From: Pseudomonas putida
GTDB lineage: Bacteria > Pseudomonadota > Gammaproteobacteria > Pseudomonadales > Pseudomonadaceae
Direction of reading: 5' to 3'
Length of the DNA: 64,000 nt
Assembly (NCBI RefSeq): GCF_028682475.1
Contig: NZ_JANHLE010000007.1
Span: 1 to 64,000, forward strand
Each line of letters opens with the position of its first letter. The first letter of the stretch is position 1. Under the pieces are notes generated by a model. The model saw only the letters and a program-made list of their open reading frames with translations. It searched no databases and had not been told where the DNA came from. The translations under genes were made by a program, and so were the position numbers. Below, piece after piece: positions 33,719 to 42,695 of the stretch.

Positions 33719-34429
33719 GTGGGCAGCATCTACCTGATTCGACATGGCCAGGCCTCATTTGGTGCAGACGACTATGACGTCCTTTCACCTGTGGGCATGC
33801 GTCAGAGCGAAGCGCTCGGCAAACACCTGGCCCAGCTGGGGGTTCGCCTGGATCGTTGCCTGGCCGGCGACTTGCGCCGCCAACAAGACACCGCGCGTCT
33901 GGCCCTGGCGGCCATGAACCAGGCCGGTTGCAGCGTGCCTGAACTGGAAACCGATGCCGCCTTCAACGAATTCGACGCCGACGCGGTCATCCGCGGGCTG
34001 CTGCCGGGGCTGTTGCCACAAGAACCCGAAGCGCTGCATATCCTGCGCAACGCGGCCCAGAACCGCAGCGAGTTCCAGCGTCTGTTCGCCCTGCTTATCC
34101 AGCGCTGGCACGGCGGCGAGCACCCAAGTGACGGCCTGGAATCCTGGCAGGCATTTATCGAGCGTGTTGACGGTGGCCTGCAGCGGGTGCTGCAACAGGC
34201 CGACAACGGCGACAACATTGCGATTTTCACTTCGGGCGGCACTATCACCGCCCTGCTCCACCTGGTTACCCGTATCACTGCCAGCCAGGCTTTCGAGCTG
34301 AACTGGCAGATCATCAACACCTCGCTCAGCCAGCTGAAGTTTCGTGGCCGCGAGGTGGCCCTGGCTTCCTTCAACAGCCAAGCCCATGTGCAGCTGCTGA
34401 AGGTGCCGGAGCTCATCACCTACCGTTGA
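33719..34429 (+). CDS. Histidine phosphatase family protein
   Basis: A 236-residue member of the phosphoglycerate-mutase-like branch. The phosphohistidine motif is LIRHGQAS with His9, and the second catalytic histidine region is around FTSGGTITAL (residues 178-187), where the usual 'H' is replaced by T/S context, so the catalytic set should be checked. Translation starts at GTG (33719) with GCAGG upstream; there is no better ATG. It leads a co-directional group with SCP2, a kinase-like protein and an SDR, which suggests a metabolic phosphatase role. Confidence 0.85.
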   Translation: MGSIYLIRHGQASFGADDYDVLSPVGMRQSEALGKHLAQLGVRLDRCLAGDLRRQQDTARLALAAMNQAGCSVPELETDAAFNEFDADAVIRGLLPGLLPQEPEALHILRNAAQNRSEFQRLFALLIQRWHGGEHPSDGLESWQAFIERVDGGLQRVLQQADNGDNIAIFTSGGTITALLHLVTRITASQAFELNWQIINTSLSQLKFRGREVALASFNSQAHVQLLKVPELITYR

Positions 34430-34486
34430 GTCCCGGCCCGTGGCAGCCTTCACCGGTTGCCGTAATCACTTAATAAGGAACACACC

Positions 34487-34804
34487 ATGAGCGATGTAGC
34501 AAAAGCCGTCGAAGCGATGAAAGCCAAGTTCAACCCAGCCGCTGCTGCCGGTCTTGACCTGGTGTTCGGTTTCAACATCACCGACGAAGACAAGCACTAC
34601 GCCCTGATCGTCAAGGATGGCACCTGCGAAATCCAGGAAGGCGAAAACGACGACGCCAACTGCACCCTGGTGCTGGACAGCGAAACCCTCAAAGGCATCG
34701 TCAGCGGTGATACCGATGGCATGCAAGCATTCATGGGCGGCAAGCTGCGCGTCGAAGGCGACATGATGCTGTCGATGAAGCTGAGCGAGCTGTTCCCGGC
34801 CTGA
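34487..34804 (+). CDS. SCP2 sterol-binding domain protein
   Basis: A 105-residue single-domain sterol-carrier-protein-2 fold, which binds lipids or acyl-CoA in a hydrophobic tunnel. Signatures are GLDLVFGFNITDEDKHYALIV and the C-terminal MQAFMGGKLRVEGDMMLSMKL. AAGGA precedes the ATG, and a strong terminator follows. In bacteria these proteins commonly sit beside acyl-CoA-type enzymes, matching the phosphotransferase and SDR genes downstream. Confidence 0.93.
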   Translation: MSDVAKAVEAMKAKFNPAAAAGLDLVFGFNITDEDKHYALIVKDGTCEIQEGENDDANCTLVLDSETLKGIVSGDTDGMQAFMGGKLRVEGDMMLSMKLSELFPA

Positions 34805-34825
34805 GCCCTGCGCTGATGCCAACTA

Positions 34826-34858
34826 AAACCGGAGCCTTGAACGGCTTCGGTTTTTTTT
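34826..34858 (+). terminator. Intrinsic terminator after SCP2 gene
   Basis: 11-bp stem AAACCGGAGCC / GGCTTCGGTTT (one G-T pair), TTGAAC loop, then a run of eight T. A textbook plus-strand terminator that separates SCP2 from the kinase gene. Confidence 0.92.
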
Positions 34859-34870
34859 CGTCTGCTCTTC

Positions 34871-34885
34871 GGTGGGAGCGGGCTG
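34871..34885. repeat. Truncated REP remnant
   Basis: CGGTGGGAGCGGGCT matches the first half of a REP core, after which the match stops. It lies in the 150-base gap before the kinase-like gene. Confidence 0.6.
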
Positions 34886-35010
34886 TCACCCATCAGGGTC
34901 GTTGATCGACCTGCAACACGCTGGCCTATAAGGCTGTGCCAGACTTGTTCGGGTCTGTCGCGAGAATTAGATTAGCCAATAGTCACTGGCTTCAATCATA
35001 AGGGAAAAGC

Positions 35011-36078
35011 ATGACGCTCACCGATCAGTCCACCCAGGTCCGCCCCGGCGAAGAACTCGATGCCGCGGTCATCGACCCTTATCTGAAGGCGCACATTGCC
35101 GGCCTCAGCGGCACGCCGCAGATCAGTCAGTTCCCCGGCGGCGCGTCCAACCTGACGTACCTGGTGCAGTATCCCGAGCGCGAGTTCGTCCTGCGCCGTC
35201 CGCCGTTCGGCCACAAAGCCAAGTCGGCGCACGACATGGGCCGCGAGTTCCGCATCCTCAACCAGCTCAACAGTGGCTTCCCCTACTGCCCCAAGGCCTA
35301 CGTGCATTGCACCGACGAGGCGCTGATCGGCGGCGAGTTCTACGTCATGGACCGGGTCAAGGGCATCATCCTGCGCTCGGACCTGCCGCCGGAGCTGGGC
35401 CTGGATGCCGCCCGCACCGAGACGCTGTGCAAGAGCTTTATCGAGCGTATGGTCGAACTGCACCAGGTGGACTACAACGCCTGTGGCCTGGGTGACCTGG
35501 GCAAGCCTGATGGTTACGTGCAGCGCCAGATCGAAGGCTGGAGCAGTCGCTATGAGAAGGCGCTGACCCCGGATGCACCACGCTGGGAAAAGGTCATCGC
35601 CTGGCTGCGCGAAAAAATGCCGGCCGATCACCCCAAGCCTGCCATCGTGCACAACGACTACCGCTTCGACAACGTCATCCTCGATGCCGACAACCCGATG
35701 CGCATCATCGGCGTGCTCGACTGGGAAATGACCACCCTCGGCGACCCGCTGATGGACCTGGGCAACACCCTGGCCTACTGGATCGAAGCCAGCGACCCGG
35801 CACCGGTGCAACTGATGCGCCGCCAGCCAAGCAACGCCCCGGGCATGCTCAGCCGCCAGCAATTCGTCGACTACTACGCCGAACGCGCCGGAATCAGCAT
35901 CGACAACTACGACTTCTATTACACCTACGGCCTGTTCCGCCTCGCCGGGATCGTCCAGCAGATCTACTACCGCTTCTTCCATGGCCAGACCCAGGACAAG
36001 CGCTTCGCTCAGTTCATCCACATGAACAAACTGCTGGAGCACATGAGCCTGCAGGTCATCGCCAAATCCAGCCTCTGA
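35011..36078 (+). CDS. Phosphotransferase (ACAD10/11- and LvaA-like kinase)
   Basis: A 355-residue APH-fold kinase. The catalytic loop is HNDYRFDN (His214, Asp216) and the metal-binding segment is VLDWEMTTLGDP, with FPGGASNLTY as the nucleotide loop near residue 45. This subgroup phosphorylates hydroxyacyl-CoA in the LvaA/ACAD11 type of 4-hydroxy-acid catabolism rather than antibiotics. Here it is followed after 22 bases by an SDR, but no acyl-CoA dehydrogenase is adjacent. AAGGGA precedes the ATG. The hydroxyacyl-CoA role is inferred from family and context. Confidence 0.88.
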   Translation: MTLTDQSTQVRPGEELDAAVIDPYLKAHIAGLSGTPQISQFPGGASNLTYLVQYPEREFVLRRPPFGHKAKSAHDMGREFRILNQLNSGFPYCPKAYVHCTDEALIGGEFYVMDRVKGIILRSDLPPELGLDAARTETLCKSFIERMVELHQVDYNACGLGDLGKPDGYVQRQIEGWSSRYEKALTPDAPRWEKVIAWLREKMPADHPKPAIVHNDYRFDNVILDADNPMRIIGVLDWEMTTLGDPLMDLGNTLAYWIEASDPAPVQLMRRQPSNAPGMLSRQQFVDYYAERAGISIDNYDFYYTYGLFRLAGIVQQIYYRFFHGQTQDKRFAQFIHMNKLLEHMSLQVIAKSSL

Positions 36079-36100
36079 CGACTACAACAAGGAAAACACC

Positions 36101-36868
36101 ATGTCCAAGACCCAACTGTTCGACCTCGACGGCAAGATTGCCTTTGTTTCCGGGGCCAGCCGCGGGATCGGCGAGGCGATTGCCCACCTGCTGGCCCAGC
36201 AAGGCGCCCATGTGATCGTGTCCAGCCGCAAGCTCGACGGCTGCCAGCAGGTCGCCGACGCCATTATCGCCGCAGGCGGCAAAGCCACGGCGATTGCTTG
36301 CCATATCGGTGAGATGGAACAGATTGGCGCCGTGTTTGCCGCGATTCGCGAACAGTTCGGCCGCCTGGACATTCTGGTCAACAACGCCGCGACCAACCCG
36401 CAGTTCTGCAACGTCCTGGACACCGACCTCGGCGCTTTCCAGAAGACCGTCGATGTGAATATCCGCGGCTACTTCTTCATGTCGGTCGAAGCCGGCAAGC
36501 TGATGCGTGAAAACGGCGGCGGCAGCATCATCAACGTGGCGTCGATCAACGGTGTATCGCCGGGCGTGTTCCAGGGCATCTACTCGGTGACCAAGGCGGC
36601 GGTGATCAACATGACCAAGGTCTTCGCCAAGGAGTGCGCGCCATTCGGCATTCGCTGCAACGCCCTGCTGCCGGGCCTGACCGACACCAAGTTCGCCTCG
36701 GCGCTGGTCAAGAACGACGCGATCCTCAACACCGCACTGCAGCAGATCCCGCTCAAGCGTGTGGCCGATCCGAAAGAGATGGCCGGCGCTGTGCTGTATC
36801 TGGCCAGTGACGCCTCCAGCTACACCACCGGTGTGGCCTTGAACGTCGACGGTGGTTTCCTCTCCTGA
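36101..36868 (+). CDS. SDR-family oxidoreductase
   Basis: A 255-residue classical short-chain dehydrogenase. The cofactor motif is SGASRGIG near residue 17, NNAAT near 94, and the catalytic Tyr161-xxx-Lys165 lies in YSVTK. The C-terminus ASSYTTGVALNVDGG is typical of FabG-like enzymes. It probably oxidises or reduces a hydroxyacyl intermediate in concert with the upstream kinase. AAGGAAAA precedes the ATG. Confidence 0.93.
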   Translation: MSKTQLFDLDGKIAFVSGASRGIGEAIAHLLAQQGAHVIVSSRKLDGCQQVADAIIAAGGKATAIACHIGEMEQIGAVFAAIREQFGRLDILVNNAATNPQFCNVLDTDLGAFQKTVDVNIRGYFFMSVEAGKLMRENGGGSIINVASINGVSPGVFQGIYSVTKAAVINMTKVFAKECAPFGIRCNALLPGLTDTKFASALVKNDAILNTALQQIPLKRVADPKEMAGAVLYLASDASSYTTGVALNVDGGFLS

Positions 36869-36881
36869 TTGCCTAGCGACA

Positions 36882-37481
36882 TCAAGGAGCAAGCCCGCGC
36901 TGCTCTGCCAGCAGCTGCTGGATCACTTGCTCCTGGGTGTCATAGGCGCCCTCGCCAAAATGCACAAAGCGTACCCGGCCCTGGGCATCGACAAAGTAGT
37001 GGGCCGGCCAGAACTGATTGCCGAAGGCATTCCAGATGGCGTAACGGTTGTCGATAGCCACCGGGTACTCAATACCCAGCTTGGCAACTTGCCCACGCAC
37101 GTTGTCGATGTCGTTTTCGTAGTCGTACTCCGGTGTGTGCACGCCGATCACCACCAGGCCCTGGTCGGCGTAGCGCTTGGCCCAGGTGTTGACGTACGGC
37201 AGGCTACGCCGGCAGTTGATGCAGTCGTAGGTCCAGAAATCCACCAGTACAACCTTGCCCTTGAGCGCTTGGCGATCCAGTGGTGGCGAGTTGAGCCACT
37301 GCACTGCGCCGCTCAATTCAGGCATGGGGCCCAGGCTGTCCAGCTGCGAAAGGCCAGCCAGCAAGCGGCCGCCCAGGCCTAAAGCAATCAGCGAAAGGGC
37401 CAGCGCAGCGGCGATGCCAACCCTGCGCCGTGCTGGATTCAGGCGGCGCAAGGCGCCGCCCAGCGATGTGAACAATGACAT
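36882..37481 (-). CDS. TlpA/DipZ-like membrane-anchored redoxin
   Basis: A 199-residue thioredoxin-fold protein. An N-terminal membrane anchor spans about residues 22-45, and the active-site CxxC is Cys87-IN-Cys90 in DFWTYDCINCRRSLPYV, typical of the DipZ/TlpA C-terminal domain. The cis-proline loop appears as NQFWPAHYFVD. It faces the periplasm and probably reduces or oxidises exported protein thiols. It converges with the SDR (13 bases) and lies 24 bases downstream of the DUF2790 gene's stop. Confidence 0.9.
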   Translation of the reverse strand: MSLFTSLGGALRRLNPARRRVGIAAALALSLIALGLGGRLLAGLSQLDSLGPMPELSGAVQWLNSPPLDRQALKGKVVLVDFWTYDCINCRRSLPYVNTWAKRYADQGLVVIGVHTPEYDYENDIDNVRGQVAKLGIEYPVAIDNRYAIWNAFGNQFWPAHYFVDAQGRVRFVHFGEGAYDTQEQVIQQLLAEQRGLAP

Positions 37482-37505
37482 GGTCGACTCTCTCCGTGAG
37501 GGTGC

Positions 37506-37772
37506 TTAACCACCTTCGTGGCAGGCACCGGTGGCGTAGGTCTGGTATTGCACGCTGCGCGGCTGGCCTTTGGAATCCAGGTAGTCCATCTTCGCCGTGA
37601 CCACGCCACAGCTCTGGGCATTGTTGTCGTGAATGTCCAGGACTTTCTGAACGTCCAGGTGCTGGCCGTAATGATAGTTCTGCACCGGTACACTGCTGTC
37701 GGCAAAAGCGCCGAAGGCAGCACAGCCGAAGGTGGCGAACAGGCCGATGCGGGCCAGGGTCTTGAAGGTCAT
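37506..37772 (-). CDS. DUF2790 small exported protein
   Basis: An 88-residue protein with a signal peptide (about residues 1-24, ending FGAFA) and the DUF2790 pattern YHYGQHLDVQKVLDI plus CGVVTAKMDYLDSKGQ. Two cysteines in the mature part could form a disulfide. GGGAG precedes the ATG. DUF2790 proteins are pseudomonad-specific and often metal- or stress-regulated. It probably shares a transcript with the redoxin downstream and is divergent from the two-component system. Confidence 0.9.
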   Translation of the reverse strand: MTFKTLARIGLFATFGCAAFGAFADSSVPVQNYHYGQHLDVQKVLDIHDNNAQSCGVVTAKMDYLDSKGQPRSVQYQTYATGACHEGG

Positions 37773-37996
37773 GTCGAGTCTCCCGGGTGAAGGGTTCACC
37801 CTCTGCCGGAGAGGAACCGCCCTCCCCGTTGAGACCTATTTGAGGCGCCCAAGGTATCGCCGATGTGTCCGGATCAGCCGCCATTGCCTCTTCAGGTATC
37901 TGCCGCCAGAGTAGATACACTGCAATACAAACCCCGGCAGGCAAGCGCCACCGGGCTCTGTACACTTCAAGCCAAGCGCTTGAACAGGAGCCGGGC

Positions 37997-38737
37997 ATGG
38001 ACCATATCGATCATGTGCTGATTGTCGACGATGATCGCGAAATCAGAGAGCTGGTAGGCAACTACCTGAAGAAGAACGGGCTGCGCACCAGCATTGTCGC
38101 TGACGGCCGGCAGATGCGCGCCTTTCTGGAATCCAACGTGGTCGACCTGATCGTCCTCGACATCATGATGCCCGGCGACGACGGCCTGTTGCTCTGCCGC
38201 GAGCTGCGTGCCGGCAAACACAAGGCTACCCCGGTGCTGATGTTGACCGCGCGCAACGACGAGACCGACCGCATCATCGGCCTGGAAATGGGCGCCGACG
38301 ACTACCTGACCAAACCCTTTTCGGCGCGCGAGCTGCTGGCCCGCATCAACGCCGTGCTGCGCCGCACGCGGATGCTGCCGCCGAACCTGACCCTCAGCGA
38401 AAGCAGCCGCTTGATCGCTTTCGGCCAATGGCGCCTGGACACCACCGCCCGTCACCTGCTCGACAGCGACGGCACCCTGGTGGCCTTGAGTGGCGCCGAG
38501 TACCGCCTGCTGCGGGTGTTCCTCGACCATCCACAGCGGGTGCTCAGCCGCGAGCAGCTGCTCAACCTCACCCAGGGCCGCGAGGCGGATATCTTCGACC
38601 GCTCCATCGACCTGCTGGTCAGCCGCCTGCGCCAGCGCCTGCAGGACGACGCCCGCGAATCGGCCTATATCAAGACCGTGCGCAGTGAGGGCTATGTGTT
38701 CTCACTGCCGGTGCAACTGGTCGAGCCGCAGTCATGA
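37997..38737 (+). CDS. OmpR-family response regulator
   Basis: A 246-residue regulator. The receiver domain (1-120) has acidic residues DDD at 11-13, phosphoacceptor Asp55 (VLDIMMPG) and Lys106 (LTKPF). The winged-helix DNA-binding domain follows from residue 145 (LSGAEYRLLRVFLDHPQRVL and SEGYVFSL). CAGGAG precedes the ATG; the frame is open further up without a ribosome-binding site. Its stop overlaps the kinase start by 4 bases (ATGA). Confidence 0.95.
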   Translation: MDHIDHVLIVDDDREIRELVGNYLKKNGLRTSIVADGRQMRAFLESNVVDLIVLDIMMPGDDGLLLCRELRAGKHKATPVLMLTARNDETDRIIGLEMGADDYLTKPFSARELLARINAVLRRTRMLPPNLTLSESSRLIAFGQWRLDTTARHLLDSDGTLVALSGAEYRLLRVFLDHPQRVLSREQLLNLTQGREADIFDRSIDLLVSRLRQRLQDDARESAYIKTVRSEGYVFSLPVQLVEPQS

Positions 38738-40047
38738 GTGCACCGCTGCGCTGGCCGCGCACCCTGGCCTCGCGCCTGGCGCTGATCTTTTTCACCGGGC
38801 TGGTACTGGCCTACGGCTTGTCGTTCAGCTTTCAGTTCTACGAGCGTTACATCAGTTCGCGCTCGATGATGCTCGGTAACCTGGAGCAGGATGTGTCCAC
38901 CTCGGTGGCCATCCTCGACCGCTTGCCCGCTGCCGAACGCGAGGCCTGGTTGCCGCGCCTGGAGCGGCGTACCTACCGTTACCGGCTGGATCAAGGCCAA
39001 CCCGGTCAACCGCTGCCATTGGGCGATGCGCCAATGGCCGCGCAGTCCATCGACAAAGCCATCGGCCATCAGTACCCGTTGACCTTCGAGAATCTGCCCG
39101 GGCCGAACCCGCACTTTCAGGTACACCTGCGCCTGGCCGATGGCAAACCGCTGACCGTGGATGTCACCCCGGCACCGATACCGCTGTCGACCTGGCTGCC
39201 AGTGGTGCTGCTGATACAACTGGTGCTGTTGCTGCTGTGCACCTGGCTGGCGGTGAAGACCGCCATCGGCCCGCTGACGCGCCTGGCCCACGCCGTCGAC
39301 AGCCTCGACCCCAATGCCCCGGGCCCGCTGCTGGATGAAAGCGGCCCGCGCGAAGTGCGCTATGCGGCAGTGGCCTTCAATTCGCTGCAAGCGCGCATTG
39401 CCGCCTACCTGAAGGAGCGCATGCAGCTGCTGGCAGCGATATCCCATGATCTGCAAACCCCCATCACCCGCATGAAGCTGCGGGTCGAAGTGATGGACTC
39501 CTCACACGAGAAAGACAAACTCTGGAGCGATCTGGAAGCCATGGAGCACCTGGTGCGCGAGGGCGTGGCCTATGCGCGCAGTATCGACGGCAGCACCGAA
39601 GCCAGTTGCCGGGTCAACCTCGACGCCTTTCTCGACAGCCTGGTGCTCGACTACCAGGACAGCGGCCAGCAGGTGACACTTGAGGCCAGCACCGGCGCGG
39701 TGATCGACACCCGCCCGCATGCCTTGCGCCGCGTGCTGGTCAACCTGATCGACAACGCCCTCAAGTTCGCTGGCGCCGCGCAACTGGAAGTAGAGTCCGG
39801 TGCAGGCCACAGGACCTTGATCCGGGTGCTGGACAGTGGCCCCGGGATTCCCGCCGATGAACTTGAAGAGGTGCTCAAGCCGTTCTACCGCGTCGAAGGC
39901 TCGCGCAACCGCACGACCGGCGGCACCGGCCTGGGCCTGGCCATCGCCCAGCAATTGACCCAGGCCATCGGCGGCAGCCTGAGCCTGAGCAATCGCGACA
40001 GCGGTGGCCTGTGCGCGCAGATCGAATTGCCCGCCCGCGGCGTCTGA
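38734..40047 (+). CDS. Sensor histidine kinase (EnvZ-like)
   Basis: A 437-residue kinase with membrane segments at about residues 12-32 and 153-174, a periplasmic loop of about 120 residues, HAMP (175-228), the H-box with His238 (AAISHDLQTPITRMKL), and an ATPase domain with N-box NLIDNALKFA, G1 DSGPGIP and G2 GGTGLGLAIA. It is translationally coupled to the response regulator. The signal is unknown; downstream heme-type membrane and DoxX genes suggest a redox or envelope stress role. Confidence 0.94.
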   Translation: MSAPLRWPRTLASRLALIFFTGLVLAYGLSFSFQFYERYISSRSMMLGNLEQDVSTSVAILDRLPAAEREAWLPRLERRTYRYRLDQGQPGQPLPLGDAPMAAQSIDKAIGHQYPLTFENLPGPNPHFQVHLRLADGKPLTVDVTPAPIPLSTWLPVVLLIQLVLLLLCTWLAVKTAIGPLTRLAHAVDSLDPNAPGPLLDESGPREVRYAAVAFNSLQARIAAYLKERMQLLAAISHDLQTPITRMKLRVEVMDSSHEKDKLWSDLEAMEHLVREGVAYARSIDGSTEASCRVNLDAFLDSLVLDYQDSGQQVTLEASTGAVIDTRPHALRRVLVNLIDNALKFAGAAQLEVESGAGHRTLIRVLDSGPGIPADELEEVLKPFYRVEGSRNRTTGGTGLGLAIAQQLTQAIGGSLSLSNRDSGGLCAQIELPARGV

Positions 40048-40172
40048 AGCCTTCAGTACATAACGATACATAATGAGCGGTGGCCGACACACTGCAGATA
40101 AGTGCCCTTGCAACACTCCCGGACAGACAAGCGTCGACACCCCGACGGCGCCCTCTGCGTCTGGAGCCCTTG

Positions 40173-40796
40173 ATGAAACTGCCCGCCTTGCCCTCCGGCT
40201 GGAAACTGTTCGGCCTGCTGGCCGTGATAACCCTGACGATGACCGCACTGATCCTGGCCGCCCAACCGCTGGGCGCGGACGGCCTGCGCAGTGCCATCCG
40301 CGCCACTGCGCGCAGCTCGTTCGCGTTGTTCCTGCTGACCTTCCTGGCCTCGTCGCTGGCCATTCTGCTGCCGGGGGATACAACGCGCCGGCTGTTGCGC
40401 GAGCGACGCTTTCTGGGCCTGGCGTTTGCCTTTTCGCACACGGTGCACGGCGTGTTGATCTACCGGTATGCGCAGCAGTTTCCCGCGCTGTTCTGGGCTG
40501 GGCGCACGGTTACCTCAAGCCTGCCCGGCACGGTCGGTTACCTGTTCATCCTGTTGCTGACCCTGACCTCGTTCAAGGCACCGATGCGCCTGCTCGGATC
40601 GCGGGCGTGGAAGCAACTGCACAGTGTCGGTACCTGGATCATTGCCCTGGTGTTCTGCCTGTCGTTCTACAAGCGCATTCCCATGGGCGCGTGGTATGTG
40701 CTGGCGTTCTCGACAATGTTTGCTGCCATCGCCCTCAAGCTCACCGCCAAGCTGGCCCTGCGCGTGCGTCGCGCAGCAGCGGCCTTTTCGTCCTGA
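40173..40796 (+). CDS. Ferric-reductase-like heme membrane protein
   Basis: A 207-residue protein with about six transmembrane helices. Histidines in FSHTVHGVL and [10 protein letters not shown] are spaced as expected for b-type heme ligands of the ferric reductase/MsrQ-type transmembrane domain. It lacks a flavin domain, so it should pair with another redox partner. The ATG at 40173 has GGAG upstream; an open GTG-initiated frame from 40080 is less likely. Its position behind a two-component system resembles the layout of msrPQ control, but no msrP is present. Confidence 0.8.
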   Translation: MKLPALPSGWKLFGLLAVITLTMTALILAAQPLGADGLRSAIRATARSSFALFLLTFLASSLAILLPGDTTRRLLRERRFLGLAFAFSHTVHGVLIYRYAQQFPALFWAGRTVTSSLPGTVGYLFILLLTLTSFKAPMRLLGSRAWKQLHSVGTWIIALVFCLSFYKRIPMGAWYVLAFSTMFAAIALKLTAKLALRVRRAAAAFSS

Positions 40797-40810
40797 TCGA
40801 GGAACTTGTC

Positions 40811-41296
40811 ATGACCGCTATCACTACCCCCTTTGCCCCCTTGGATCGTTTTGGCGCCTGGAGTGCCGACCTCGCCTTGCGGGTCTTTCTGGCCTGGGAA
40901 TTTTTCGAGTCGGGCTGGCAAAAATGGAATGGCGAAAACTGGTTCGAACAGCTGCAGTCGGCCTTTCCTTTCCCGTTCAACCAGCTGTCGGCCAGCTTCA
41001 ACTGGCAGCTGTCGATGTGGGCAGAACTGCTGTGCGCGTTATTGCTGCTGACAGGTCTGGCGACACGCTTCTCTGCGCTGGTGCTGTTCATTGTCACCGT
41101 GGTGGCCATTGCCGCGGTACATTGGCCGGCGCACTGGTCGGGGCTTGCGGAACTGGCGCAGGGGTATTCGATCAGTGACCACGGTTTTGGCAACTTCAAG
41201 CTGCCGTTGATCTATCTGGTGGCATTGCTGCCGCTGATGCTCAAAGGTGCCGGGAAACTGAGCCTGGATAATCTGCTGCTGCACTGGCGTCGTTGA
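40811..41296 (+). CDS. DoxX-family membrane protein
   Basis: A 161-residue four-helix membrane protein. [20 protein letters not shown] is the DoxX signature, and hydrophobic segments continue to about residue 152. GAGGAAC precedes the ATG; it starts 14 bases after the heme-type protein. DoxX relatives act in quinone-linked or thiol redox defence in some bacteria; the specific reaction is unknown. Confidence 0.88.
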   Translation: MTAITTPFAPLDRFGAWSADLALRVFLAWEFFESGWQKWNGENWFEQLQSAFPFPFNQLSASFNWQLSMWAELLCALLLLTGLATRFSALVLFIVTVVAIAAVHWPAHWSGLAELAQGYSISDHGFGNFKLPLIYLVALLPLMLKGAGKLSLDNLLLHWRR

Positions 41297-41301
41297 GATC
41301 A

Positions 41302-41350
41302 TCGCGAGGCAGGCCCGTTCCCACAAAGTAGGAGCGGGCTTGCCCCGCGC
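41302..41350. repeat. REP doublet (degenerate first copy)
   Basis: Inverted pair; the first copy carries changes (CGAGGCAGGCCCGTTCCCAC), the second is intact. It lies between the convergent DoxX and cupin genes. Confidence 0.85.
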
Positions 41351-41352
41351 TG

Positions 41353-41763
41353 CTACTGCACCGGTAGCAGCGCCGGCTTGCCGGCATCCTTAAGCAGAAA
41401 CACCACAAACTTCGCTGGCTTGTCCTGGCTGGCATTGCGCCCGACTGTATGGACATCGGCAGGGCCTTCATGGAAGGTCTGGCCCGGCATCAAGGTGACT
41501 TCCTTACCGCCCTTTACGCCCATGACCACCGAACCCTCCAGCACATAGACAAAACCGTGGGCGTCATGACGGTGCACCGGATCGGCGCCGCCTGGCGGGT
41601 ACGCCACTTCCAGTATCACTACTTCCTTGCCTGGGTAATCGGGCAGCGCCTTGGTCATCACCGGGGTGACGGTGGGCGGCGGCGCACTGGCTGCCGGCGA
41701 TTGAGCATGAACCACCGTGGCGCCCAGCAAAGGTACAAGCACAAGCAATGACGAGATGCGCAT
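41353..41763 (-). CDS. Exported cupin-domain protein
   Basis: A 136-residue protein with a signal peptide (about residues 1-20, ending VHAQ) and one cupin domain: motif 1 PVHRHDAHGFVYVLEGSV and motif 2 MPGQTFHEGPADVHTVGRN, with all metal-binding histidines visible. Probably a periplasmic metal-binding protein of unknown substrate. AGGAG precedes the ATG. It is 22 bases downstream of the NAD(P)-binding protein gene. Confidence 0.88.
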   Translation of the reverse strand: MRISSLLVLVPLLGATVVHAQSPAASAPPPTVTPVMTKALPDYPGKEVVILEVAYPPGGADPVHRHDAHGFVYVLEGSVVMGVKGGKEVTLMPGQTFHEGPADVHTVGRNASQDKPAKFVVFLLKDAGKPALLPVQ

Positions 41764-41785
41764 AGTGCTCTCCTGGTCGTGCGGG

Positions 41786-42541
41786 TCAGTGTTGGACAGG
41801 TGTGTTTTTCAACCACGTCTGAAAATGCAGACCGCCGGTGATCGCATCGGCGTCGGGCGTCAACGAGCGATCATCGATCGGTGCGCCGAAATAAGTGGCC
41901 TGGGGATCGGCGATCACTTCACGGGGATCCTGCTGGTGCTGCAGATAACTGCGCACGAACTCGTGCAGCGGCTGGCGGTCAGGCCCTGCGACCTCAAAGG
42001 TGCGGTTGGCCGCAGGCTTGTCGACAAGCTCGGCCAGTGCCTGGGCAACGTCAGATGAGGCTACCGGTTGCAGAGCAGCGGTGCTCACACGCACACAGTT
42101 GCCGTCGGCACCGGAGTAGGCAATGGCGCCCATGAACTCGAAAAACTGCGTGGCCCGCAGAATGGTATAGGGCACAGCGGACGCTTTGATCAGCTTCTCC
42201 TGAGCCATCTTGGCGCGGAAGTACCCGCTTTCCAGCATGCGCTCGGTGCCCACCACGCAGAGGGCGATGTGATGCTTTACCCCACAGGCCTTTTCCGCGG
42301 CAAACAGATTGCGCCCGCAGGTTTCGAAGAACCGCAGCACTGCAGCATCTTCGAACGACGGCGAGTTAGCCACATCAACAACCACATCAGCGCCTTCCAG
42401 CGCCAGCTCCAGGCCTTCACCGGTCAGGGCATTGACGCCGGTCTGCGGGGAGGCGGCAAGCACCGCATACCCCTTCGCACGCAGGTTGTTGCACAACTGG
42501 GTACCGATCAGGCCGGTACCGCCGATCACAACGACTTTCAT
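41786..42541 (-). CDS. NAD(P)-binding (atypical SDR, NmrA-like) protein
   Basis: A 251-residue Rossmann protein beginning MKVVVIGGTGLIGTQL with the GxxGxxG nucleotide motif. VVDVANSPSFED near residue 55 and VPYTILRATQFFEFM near 130 are typical of NmrA/atypical SDRs, which often sense or use NAD(P)H. GGGAGA precedes the ATG at 42541; the frame is open 15 codons further up. It is probably co-transcribed with the exported cupin. Confidence 0.9.
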   Translation of the reverse strand: MKVVVIGGTGLIGTQLCNNLRAKGYAVLAASPQTGVNALTGEGLELALEGADVVVDVANSPSFEDAAVLRFFETCGRNLFAAEKACGVKHHIALCVVGTERMLESGYFRAKMAQEKLIKASAVPYTILRATQFFEFMGAIAYSGADGNCVRVSTAALQPVASSDVAQALAELVDKPAANRTFEVAGPDRQPLHEFVRSYLQHQQDPREVIADPQATYFGAPIDDRSLTPDADAITGGLHFQTWLKNTPVQH

Positions 42542-42695
42542 GGCTGAGTCTCCCGCAAAGTGGGCGGCGAGCGTGTCCGACGCCACGGGATGACTGCATG
42601 AGGTGGTAAGGGGCGCGCTCGTGGGTAACGTTGCAAACTTTCATGATAGTGCTTCGTGTACCGACGAGCGCTGGGACGGATCAGTGGTTACCCTT

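Noticed and set aside
35011..36078. Aminoglycoside resistance phosphotransferase
   Set aside because: The sequence belongs by pattern to the ACAD10/11-LvaA kinase subgroup, and the neighbours are metabolic.
40073..41296. 407-codon frame suggesting a fusion protein ending in DoxX
   Set aside because: Only the part from the ATG at 40811 is DoxX; the upstream part is a shadow of the heme-type membrane protein gene in another frame.
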